Source: Nostoc sp. CHAB 5824 (GTDB taxonomy: Bacteria; Cyanobacteriota; Cyanobacteriia; Cyanobacteriales; Nostocaceae). From it: DNA of 64,000 nucleotides. The translations under genes and the position numbers were made by a program. Positions 8,039 through 16,600 of this stretch are shown here, piece after piece. The DNA lies in assembly GCF_020829665.1 (NCBI RefSeq), contig NZ_JAIVFT010000010.1, positions 1 to 64,000 of the forward strand, written 5' to 3'. A model generated the notes under the pieces. It made no database searches, had not been told where the DNA came from, and was given only the letters and a program-made list of their open reading frames with translations. The first letter of the stretch is position 1. Every line of letters begins with the position of its first letter.

Positions 8039-8512
8039 CTACAACATTGGTTCTTTATACTCTGCCTTTACAGCTTTACGAGCAAATCGTTGTCTCATTT
8101 CCACAACCACTCCATCTAAACCCGCCCCTTTTCCACTGGCTTTGGCATAGTTATACACTTGCAACGCGGCTGCATAAGCTTCACTGCCCACTGCTAAAGA
8201 AGTATCATCCACGAGTTCTTGCAATTGTGTCAAGGACAACAACACCGGATACAACGCTTCAAATAATTGCACGTCCTTCCGCATTTCATCCAAGTCGAAC
8301 GATCGCGGTAAAAACTCTGGATTCTGCGCCGCCATCTCTAATGCTTTACTTACAAACGCCCGACTCTTATCTCCCATCTTGGGTAAAGTCTTGCGATCGT
8401 CGGAACTCAAATCAACCAAAAATGGTAGCTTTTCTTTAATGGTGCTAATGGCTTGCAACACAGCATCTCTGTCTGTTTGTGCCAGTGTTGCACTAATTGG
8501 GGTCGTAGACAT
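8039..8512 (-). CDS. Hypothetical alpha-helical protein
   Basis: A 157-residue, mostly helical, soluble protein with no signal peptide. The N-terminal region holds AVLQAISTIKEKLPFLVDL, the middle EMRKDVQLFEALYPVLLSLTQLQELVDDT, and the end a basic RQRFARKAVKAEYKEPML. No family is named with confidence. ATG 8512 has GGAGAG about 8 nt upstream and is preferred over a GTG at 8521. It lies next to the 42-bp repeat array, with the repeat downstream of the gene. Function unknown. Confidence 0.7.
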   Translation of the reverse strand: MSTTPISATLAQTDRDAVLQAISTIKEKLPFLVDLSSDDRKTLPKMGDKSRAFVSKALEMAAQNPEFLPRSFDLDEMRKDVQLFEALYPVLLSLTQLQELVDDTSLAVGSEAYAAALQVYNYAKASGKGAGLDGVVVEMRQRFARKAVKAEYKEPML

Positions 8513-8597
8513 AGAAATCACTCTCCAGTAAGTTTATTAAATCTAGAGTGCCCACATATACAACCAAAATTTCCATTCGTAGAGCAAAGCTGGTCAT

Positions 8598-8685
8598 TGA
8601 AGAGGACAAGGGGACAAGGAGATAGGGGGACAAGGGGATAAAACTTCACCTTGTCACCTTGTCTCCCCCTCCCCTTGTCCTATAA
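8598..8685. repeat. GGACAAGG-type short tandem repeats with inverted partner
   Basis: Units of GGGGACAAGG are followed by CCTTGTC and CCCCTTGTCC units, giving a purine-rich arm and its complementary arm. The arms could form a long hairpin between the PhoD-like gene and the divergent small gene. Confidence 0.65.
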
Positions 8686-8688
8686 AGG

Positions 8689-11139
8689 TCATCGTAACAA
8701 TGACTGATTAGGCGTTAACTGACTCTCAAAACGGCTGTAAACAACTTGGGTTGGATACCAAGAAGAAAACCAGTACAAATCTTGAATAACTTTGCAATAA
8801 CTACTCCCATCTGCTAACTCAAAGTGAACCAGACCTAAATTATTAAATCCAACTACTTCTCGCCCCTCCTGAACCCAACGAAATTTCCAAAACATCAGGG
8901 GTTGTAACCATTTCCATTTGGCATTTTCGGCTCGTTTCCAGGGAGCTATCAACGATAATATATCTGCTCCGAAGCGAGAAGTCTGAACGCTGTTTCGAGG
9001 TATCCACTCCAACACACAATGCCACTCAGAGTTAGTCAGCATCTGGCGATTATGGTGTAATTGTTTCTCTGAAACTTCTACCATATTGGGTGGATTAATC
9101 CAACCTATCCAATGTCGCACCTTTTCTGGTAGCAGCCAATGTTTCAATCGTGTATGAATGAGCCGCGTCAAAATCTCTTCGTTCTTCAAGGCACTAGCGG
9201 TTAACTGCACTAAGACAGACTGTAATTTGGAATGAGTTCGTGCATAAGACAAATGAGCAACAGAACTGTAGTGGATATCCCCAGATAGAATAATCACTTG
9301 TTGACGTTCCTCAAACAAGGTGGTTAGGAATTTCGCCAGTGCTTCAGTATTAATGTTCCAGGCATCTCCAACATCGGTTGAAAAAACTTTCTCTTGTTGT
9401 AACTGCCAATGATGAATCCAATCAATGACTTGTAGTCCAAATACATTTGTAGGCGCAATCACAAATGTAGTTTGAATCTGAGTTTGTTCAGCTATTTGTT
9501 GTAAAGGTAAAACTAGTTGTTGCTCAAAGGCTTTTGGACACAGCAGCATCGACGGCGCGATTGGTTTTTGATCGGCTGGATAACCCCGCCAAGTGCGCGT
9601 ATCAAGCACAATTACTTCATGGCAATCACTCTGAACTATGTAGTGCCAAGTGATTGCTTCAGGATGTCGATCCAAAATGAACACTGCCCCGTCTCGGACT
9701 AAAATAGGTAAGTCTGTGTGGGGATCGTTGGCTGGCATACCTACATAGCGAGCGATCGCTTCATTAGCCTTTGCATCTCTCCCTTGGGAAGCTGACCAAG
9801 CTTGTGCAGCCGCCAACAGCTTTTCACCGGATTGACCTTTGGTAAATTGCTCTGGTGTATTGCCCCACCCTTGAAATACTGTGTAAGCTAACAATGCATT
9901 TTGGACTATTCTTCGTCCTAAAGGATGTCCCAAGACTCGCAAACACCAAGCTTGGTTTAGGTTCCAATCATCAGTAACATCATGGTCATCAAAAATGGTG
10001 TACATGGGAATATTGGCAAGGGCGCGGCGCACTTTCCAAAGGGTATAAATGAATTGGCGCAGATGCTGGACTTCTCGGTTCCACTTCTTGATAGCATGGC
10101 GATGGCGCGTTACTTGGTGTCCTTTGGGAAATGCGATCGGCCAGCACACTGGCGACCAAGCTAGTAAATAAGCAGCGTAATACTCACCGAGACTGAAAAG
10201 ATGACTGTTAACTTTCTCAGCTTTATTGTGTAATCCTGCGGTCAACCCAGCTTGATTTGTCGCAACTTCAGCCCGCTGTCCTGGGGGTAGTTGCTCAGGA
10301 GTGCAGTACACTCCATTCACAGGAAGTTGTTCTTCCCAACCCAAGAGCGCATCACCAAGAGTACTGGCAACCCACAGCGATGGTTCTGCTACATCGTCGC
10401 CGTAAATTTGATCTCCGGTGAGGAATAACTGGTGCGGACGGTGTTGGGGTTGATTTGCTTTTGACTCAATCAAACCGTCAAGAATCGGCAGTGCGTCAAA
10501 TCCATGACCATGAGGTTTACGGCAGGAAGCATGGATAATTTGCAAATCTTGCAGACGGTTTGGCGGCAGAACGAAGGTTGGTTTTTGATGTTCAAAGTAG
10601 CTGATGCTGACTGTAGGAGAGGAGTTTGAGCATAATGCCTGTTGCAGAGTTTGCTGCGTTTGGTCAGTGAGAGTAAATTGGAGGTCGTATGCATAGATGC
10701 GATTATTAGTTAAACGATGCCCCTCCGTAGACCGAGCCGTTATAGCAATAATGTGAAGATACTTGCCCAAAGCAACGGTGGAGTGTTCCCCCTCCAATAA
10801 GCAATTTCCTACTATTTCACCATCATTTGTTGTGTCATAAACCTTGAGTTCTAACTGACAAGATTGTTTCAGTGCCACCCATACTGTCACTGAGTCGAAT
10901 TCAGTATGTTTTAAAATTGGCCCCGCCAAAATTAGTGGCAGTTCTTGTAAAAACTTGTCTCCAACTTGATACTTCATTACAAACAGTTGACAAAGTGATG
11001 GTGTTTTGGATGATCCTGCTTTATTTATAATCCAATCACCAAATGGGGACAGTGTTTCGCCAGTCCTCAATAGCATCTCGTAAACACTCAAACTGCGGAG
11101 AGTTTTTTGCGGATTCGACTTTTTAACCAAGACTAGCAT
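8689..11139 (-). CDS. PhoD-like metallophosphatase
   Basis: An 816-residue protein with the calcineurin-like/PhoD phosphatase signature: GDQIYGDDV near residue 243, FDDHDVTDDWNLN near 385 and LSGDIHYSS near 620, the metal-binding Asp/Asn/His set of alkaline phosphatase D. The N-terminal third is a beta-rich domain (LPLILAGPILKHTEFDSVTVWVALK), as in PhoD proteins. No signal peptide is seen, so it is probably cytosolic, unlike Tat-secreted PhoD. It is far longer than classical PhoD (about 550) because of extra regions between motifs, as in long cyanobacterial homologues. It probably hydrolyses phosphate mono- or diesters. Monocistronic. Confidence 0.85.
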   Translation of the reverse strand: MLVLVKKSNPQKTLRSLSVYEMLLRTGETLSPFGDWIINKAGSSKTPSLCQLFVMKYQVGDKFLQELPLILAGPILKHTEFDSVTVWVALKQSCQLELKVYDTTNDGEIVGNCLLEGEHSTVALGKYLHIIAITARSTEGHRLTNNRIYAYDLQFTLTDQTQQTLQQALCSNSSPTVSISYFEHQKPTFVLPPNRLQDLQIIHASCRKPHGHGFDALPILDGLIESKANQPQHRPHQLFLTGDQIYGDDVAEPSLWVASTLGDALLGWEEQLPVNGVYCTPEQLPPGQRAEVATNQAGLTAGLHNKAEKVNSHLFSLGEYYAAYLLAWSPVCWPIAFPKGHQVTRHRHAIKKWNREVQHLRQFIYTLWKVRRALANIPMYTIFDDHDVTDDWNLNQAWCLRVLGHPLGRRIVQNALLAYTVFQGWGNTPEQFTKGQSGEKLLAAAQAWSASQGRDAKANEAIARYVGMPANDPHTDLPILVRDGAVFILDRHPEAITWHYIVQSDCHEVIVLDTRTWRGYPADQKPIAPSMLLCPKAFEQQLVLPLQQIAEQTQIQTTFVIAPTNVFGLQVIDWIHHWQLQQEKVFSTDVGDAWNINTEALAKFLTTLFEERQQVIILSGDIHYSSVAHLSYARTHSKLQSVLVQLTASALKNEEILTRLIHTRLKHWLLPEKVRHWIGWINPPNMVEVSEKQLHHNRQMLTNSEWHCVLEWIPRNSVQTSRFGADILSLIAPWKRAENAKWKWLQPLMFWKFRWVQEGREVVGFNNLGLVHFELADGSSYCKVIQDLYWFSSWYPTQVVYSRFESQLTPNQSLLR

Positions 11140-11294
11140 TTTTCAATAGACATCTTGCAAAAGATACTTTTGCAAGATGTTGGGGTGCATGTTAAAGGTT
11201 ACTGGGTTTGGGGAAATTCCATTCCTTTCCCCTTTACCCGCAACCCCTTTCCCCCACAAGTAGATTATTTACAAGCGTTTATTTAAGTTCCCAA

Positions 11295-11813
11295 CTAAAC
11301 TTTTGCTTCCAAAGACTTGAGTAACTCGGTATTCACACCCGACTCACGAGTCAGGGCAATTTTGCCCGTGCGGGCGACTTCTCTCAAACCAAATTTTTGT
11401 AACACCTGCATGATCGCTACCATTTTACCTGGATCTCCCACAACTTCTAAGGTGAGAAAATCTTCTGCCACGTCCACGACTCGCGCCCGGAAAATTTGAG
11501 ACAGTTCGATCACTTCTGAGCGATTGCTGCTACTAGCATTCACCTTCAAAAGCATCAATTCTCGCTCTACGCAAGGAGTTTCGGTAATATCCTGTACCTT
11601 AAGGACATTGACTAATTTGTACAGTTGCTTAGTAAGTTGCTCAATGACGCGATCGTCACCAGGTACAACCATCGTAATTCGGGAAACTCCTTCCTGTTCA
11701 GCGGGGCCAACAGCAAGGCTTTCAATATTAAAGCCGCGACGGGCGAATAAACTAGAAATGCGGGAAAGTACACCCGCCTCATCTTCTACGAGAACTGAAA
11801 GGGTATGTTTCAT
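11295..11813 (-). CDS. ilvN: Acetolactate synthase small (regulatory) subunit
   Basis: A 172-residue regulatory subunit of acetohydroxyacid synthase, first step of branched-chain amino acid synthesis. The N-terminal ACT domain is visible at residues 1-75 (MKHTLSVLVEDEAGVLSRIS, FARRGFNIESLAVGP, SRITMVV), followed by the conserved ERELMLLKV and the C-terminal ALS_ss domain (FGLREVARTGKIALTRE). It confers valine feedback sensitivity on the large subunit, which is not in this window. ATG 11813 matches the conserved MKHTLSV start; a TTG at 11822 would add three residues. Also called ilvH. Monocistronic here. Confidence 0.95.
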   Translation of the reverse strand: MKHTLSVLVEDEAGVLSRISSLFARRGFNIESLAVGPAEQEGVSRITMVVPGDDRVIEQLTKQLYKLVNVLKVQDITETPCVERELMLLKVNASSSNRSEVIELSQIFRARVVDVAEDFLTLEVVGDPGKMVAIMQVLQKFGLREVARTGKIALTRESGVNTELLKSLEAKV

Positions 11814-12154
11814 CTTCGCCAATAGAGGCTAAAACAGGATTTGAGGAACGCAGACACTAGTACCACTTTGCAGAATTCACTCATTCAAAATTCCTTGAAT
11901 TACAAACTATTGACATTTTGTCAAAGGTATGGTGATTTCTGTCGTGACGTACTACTGCACTGATTGTCAGTGCGGCCTTTTATTGTAAACTCAATAGCTG
12001 CACTCATTGCATTCTCTAGAGATAAAAAATTGGGCAAAAATCATACTGCAAGGAGAAATTTCATTGAATGCATCTCTTTTCATTGGCAGATGCGGCATCT
12101 GTGTAAAGCTTTTATACTCAGATTTGATAAGCCTCAAATAGGAGAAAAGTTTTT
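11814..12154. other. Intergenic region between divergent ilvN and BON gene
   Basis: About 340 bp with no convincing gene. A short frame at 11964-12167 has no ribosome binding site and overlaps the BON gene, so it was not accepted. The region should hold the two divergent promoters. Confidence 0.4.
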
Positions 12155-12523
12155 ATGGGTTGGTTAAAAAGACTATTTGGAATGGAAAAACCTCAAAATG
12201 CAGAAGTAAATCCTACTCCGCAGTCAATAGCGCAAGCTCCTAATACTAACGTTGCGCCTACTGCTACTCAATCAATACCCCCAGAACGTCTAGGATTAAG
12301 CGGCGAATACGACCAAAGTGGGTTGGCAAAGCGAGTAGCGTTGGCATTTGATCAAGACCCCCAACTCGATGATGTTGATACCCTCTGGGTTGCTCAAACG
12401 GGTAGCACTGTAGTATTGAAAGGTAAAGTTCCCAGTCAAGAAATTCTCAACAAAATGATTTCTGTAGCTCGTTCGGTTAATGGGGCTACAGATGTTGACA
12501 CTAACCAAGCCACGATTGGCTAG
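12155..12523 (+). CDS. BON-domain protein
   Basis: A 122-residue protein whose C-terminal 65 residues form a BON domain (GLAKRVALAFDQDP, DTLWVAQTGSTVVLKGKVPS, MISVARSVNGATDVDT), a small alpha/beta module thought to bind phospholipid or to occur in osmotic-stress proteins. The N-terminus (MGWLKRLFGMEKP) is a short amphipathic basic stretch and the linker is Pro/Thr/Asn-rich. A good GGAGA lies about 9 nt before ATG 12155. It may associate peripherally with membranes; the role is unknown. Monocistronic. Confidence 0.85.
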   Translation: MGWLKRLFGMEKPQNAEVNPTPQSIAQAPNTNVAPTATQSIPPERLGLSGEYDQSGLAKRVALAFDQDPQLDDVDTLWVAQTGSTVVLKGKVPSQEILNKMISVARSVNGATDVDTNQATIG

Positions 12524-12592
12524 GTGTTAAGGAATTTAAAATTCAATAGTGGCGATCGCACTGCTTATTCCATTGCTTCCATTGCATAACAT

Positions 12593-13525
12593 TTAGGGAG
12601 TAACCAACGGCTGGCGATCGCCAACCCACCTCTCAATCCAATCTAAAATAGCTTGGTTGACTTGTTCAGGGCATTCATCATGGGGACAATGACCCACATC
12701 TTCTAAATTCAGCACTTCCAATTTCTCATTATATTGGGCGAATTGACTAGCAAGGGCTGGAGGAACAAACCGATCCTTTTGTCCCCAAATTAACAACATC
12801 GGAATTGTTAAGGTTGGTAATACTGTCTTGACACTGGGACTAAAGTTAATTCCAATCGCAGCTTTGAACAAGGCACTAAAAGCCCTAGCAGAACCCCGAT
12901 CTTGGGGAGGCCCAGCTAAAATTTCTATGAGTTCATCGGTAATCGCCTCCGGATTAGCGTAGGCAAGACTAGCCCAACGACGCAGCACCCCAGGACGGCG
13001 CACGAAGTTAAACACAGGTTTAAGTATCAACGGCGAAGCAACAATATTTTTAATTGCTCTGACAACTGGTTGCAGCACAAGAGGAATTGCTTCTTGCTCT
13101 AATGACGGGTCGGGTAAACTCATCATCACCATACCCCGCACCATATCAGGATGAGCGGCGGCGGCGGCCATAGAAATCAGTGAACCGTTGGAATTGCCTA
13201 TTAATATCGCTGGTTGACGGATAAATGTTTTCCAAAAATCGTAAACCTGCTCAACCCAGAGTTCAATGCTGTAATTAGCTGCGGCTTTTTCAGAAGCGCC
13301 AAAACCCAACATATCTAGGGCGTAGACTGTGTGATGTTCGCCCAATACTTCTAAATTATGTCGCCAATGACCGATGGAAGCGCCAAAGCCATGTAGCAAT
13401 ATCAGGGGTGTTGTCTTGTGGTGATTTTGGCTAGGGCGAATGTAAGTGTAGCGGGTTTGCCAGCCGCGCCAAACCCAATCCCTTTGATTACCAACCCGTT
13501 CTTGCCAGTGTACCGCAGTGGTCAC
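12593..13525 (-). CDS. Alpha/beta-fold hydrolase
   Basis: A 310-residue alpha/beta hydrolase. The oxyanion strand LLHGFGASIGHW is near residue 45, the nucleophile elbow GNSNGS near 112, the acid IWGQKDRFVP near 248 and the catalytic His DVGHCPHDECP near 280. The order Ser-Asp-His is complete. Cyanobacterial proteins of this type are annotated as hydrolases or as chlorophyll-related (pheophytinase-like) esterases; the substrate cannot be decided. It starts with GTG at 13525, supported by GGAGG five bases upstream. It is followed downstream by non-coding DNA. Confidence 0.88.
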   Translation of the reverse strand: MTTAVHWQERVGNQRDWVWRGWQTRYTYIRPSQNHHKTTPLILLHGFGASIGHWRHNLEVLGEHHTVYALDMLGFGASEKAAANYSIELWVEQVYDFWKTFIRQPAILIGNSNGSLISMAAAAAHPDMVRGMVMMSLPDPSLEQEAIPLVLQPVVRAIKNIVASPLILKPVFNFVRRPGVLRRWASLAYANPEAITDELIEILAGPPQDRGSARAFSALFKAAIGINFSPSVKTVLPTLTIPMLLIWGQKDRFVPPALASQFAQYNEKLEVLNLEDVGHCPHDECPEQVNQAILDWIERWVGDRQPLVTP

Positions 13526-13696
13526 ACTTACCTCCGATTCATCAGCGTTAAATTCTATTATAATAAAAATGTCTGAAAACCCCGTTACTTCAGTACCGAA
13601 CGGCTGAAAGTCGCGGCTAGATGAACAAAGCCTGCCTTTGCAAGTTACTAAACCCTTGGTTTTCCGTAGTCTGCGTAGACAGAAAGTAGCGTTGAT

Positions 13697-16600
13697 CTAG
13701 TTAAGCAGTATCTCTAGCCAGCTTTTAGCAATACTTATAAAATTTGCGGATTGATGACGGGTGTCTCTTCCTACCAAGTTTTCCCACAGATCATCTAAGG
13801 CAGTTATCGAAGCTTCAAGCAACCTTTTAGCAATACTTATAAAATTTGCGGATTGCTGACGGGTGTCTCTTCCTACCAAGTTTTCCCACAGATCATCCAA
13901 GGCAGTTATCGAAGCTTCAAGCAACTCAGATTGGTGATACAGTGAACTAGTATCTAAAGACGCTTTCACACTTCGACTAATCTCCAAGAATTGGTAAAGC
14001 TCAGGGCTAAGAACTTTGAACCGGGAAGAGGGAACCCAAGCTAGTTTATTAGCAATAGCGGCAATATCTCCTGAGGTTTTACAACTGTTCAAAGCCGATA
14101 CAGCGATATTATTCAATGTTTGAGCAGCAAATTCTTGTAGGTTAGTTGAGGTGATGAGGTATTCAATGGCTAGGCGACTGGCAGCAGGATAGTGAGGACA
14201 GACCTCTAAAATTAAATCGATAGTTCGGTGGAGCCGGAGTTTTTCTAACTGATTACTGGTAAATGCTGTAGTCATAATTGCAGACCCGAAGAGTACAAGC
14301 GCGGAAGGAACTAGCGGTAACCACCAACCATAGAAGAAAGCTAAGTAACAACTACCGATGAGGGTAGATACTAAGAGAATAAAACTAGCGACAGACCAAC
14401 CAAGAAAACGAGACCGCCAAAAGAAAATACTTCCGAAACCTGACCAAACAAAAATCCACAAGTTTTCTACAGGATCTGACCAGACTTTGAGTAAGGGTCG
14501 TCCTTGCAAAGCAGCTGAAATTAACTCACTAATAAAATAAGCTTGCAGTTGAATACCAGGTACAGGCTTTGCCGTATTTATTAGACTGCTGGAGTAAGGA
14601 ATGAATACAAAATCTTGGAGACTGGGCGCGGTGGAGCCAATCAGTATAATCCGATCTTTGATTAAGTTTTCTTTGACTTTACCAGCCAGTACATCTCTCA
14701 TCGATACCTGACGAAAACTACAAAATTCTCTAGAGGAACTTTGACATTTGGGTTTGGGAAAATTGCTCAAAATTTGGTAGCCTCTAGCATCAGCTCCCAC
14801 ATAAGCACCATCATTAGCCTCAAAACGAGTAAATGTTGCCTTACCCAATTGCAAATACTCAGGGTTGTTTTTTGCTTTGGTGGGAGTAATTCCTTTTGAC
14901 TTTAAATATAACAAAGCCAACTTCAGAGCAAAACTTTCGTGTACCTGATTATCAACGTGCCAATACAACAAGCTGCGACGTACTTTACCATCAAGATCAT
15001 AGAGCACGTTGTTAAAGCCCACTTGATCCTGATTTAGCCCCGCTGGAGGTAAAACATTAACGTTTTTGTCATTTGCTAGTAGTTCAATGCCAATCAAGTT
15101 AGGCATTGACTTATAAGCATTACGCAGTTCTTGATTACCAGACTCTACTAGCAAATTTCGGTAGATATCTAAGCCAATAGCACGGGGTTTGTGGACATTT
15201 AATTTTTGCAACAACTGGGCAATTTTCGTATCTGGAATCGGCCACGAACCTACTTCGTCTAAAGAGGCTTCATCAATGACTACAATGGTAATACGCTCTT
15301 CTAGTGATTCATTTGGACGTAAGCGAAAAAATTGATCCAAGGCTCCAAATTCTAAAAACTGTAATAACCCAACAGCTCGTAGAATTACAAGGCAGCCTGT
15401 AAAGCTCATGGCTGCAATAAATGCTTCCCATCCAGGCAAAATTGATCGAGGCGATGGTTCTTGCTTTGCTTTTTCTTGAGCTTCAGCCAGTATCTGGTTA
15501 GCCTGTTCAACAAGACTTAGCTTCTCTTCACTGAGTCTTCTTTGCTCTCTTTCTTTTGCTAGTTCTGCTATCAAGTCTTTTAACTTCGGTTCCTGTTGCT
15601 GGCGAATAAACAAAGCTATGTAGTCATGCACCAATTGATAACGGTCAAAAGGATTCTCCGGTAACAAAACCACCAAGCCAGATTTGACAAAAATCTCTAA
15701 AACCAAATCTAATTTATTGCCGTCTGTGGTTGCATCTGCGCTTAAGGCTTGCAAATCCCGTTCCAATTGGGCGCGAGTCTTGAGAGGGCGAGTTCCTTTT
15801 TCATCTGTGAGCAAATACAGTAATAATTCCGCCACCTGCTGATTTTCAACACCGCAATCATTAACAACTTCATCCAAATAGCGCTTAACCAGTTCTTCTT
15901 TAGTGCCAAGCTGCTGATATTCTGCCAGAGTTGTAATGTTCTCCGTTTGCAACTGCGCCCCCACTACCTGTAACTCAATGGGACGCACTTCACCCAATTC
16001 CCCGGCTAAATCTTGCACGAGTTGCTCAACTAAAGCAGGTTGTAACTGAAAGTTAGCTTTCTCTGTTAAACGCTGGATAATCGACTTAGCATCATCGGGT
16101 GAAAAGTTCCCCAACTCGTAGAGGACATTATTGCTAAGAATGTCATTGCCAATAATCTTCATGCTGGAGAAACGATTGCACTCCAGCAAGTAATGCAGGT
16201 AATCCAGGCGCAATGACAGAATCACTTTCACCGACAGAACATTGAGACACTCTCCCAGAAACTCAAAAAACTCCCGCCTTTGCTTGGGTTCGGTGTAAAC
16301 AAAGAAAAATTCTTCAAATTGGTCAAAAATTAGGATAGTGCGGAGGTTGCGCTGTTCGTTTTCGCGTAGTTGGGAAATTAGGGAATGGGGAGTGAGGAGT
16401 AAAGAATGGAGATTTTGAGTATTTGAGGTCGAAGTTCCGAGTTCAGAGGTCGAACTTTCGAGTTCAGAGGTCGAACTTTCGAGTTCAGAGGTCGAACTTT
16501 CGAGTTCAGAGGTCGAACTTTCGAGTTCAGAAGTCGAAGTTCCGAGTTCAGAGGCTGAAGTTCCGAGTTCCGAAGTCGAAGTTTCGAGTTCAGAGGTCGA

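Noticed and set aside
11964..12167. 67-codon frame upstream of the BON gene
   Set aside because: No ribosome site, overlaps the real gene start, composition unlike protein.
12593..13525. Naming the alpha/beta hydrolase as a specific pheophytinase or haloperoxidase
   Set aside because: Catalytic triad is clear but no substrate-specific residues can be judged by eye.
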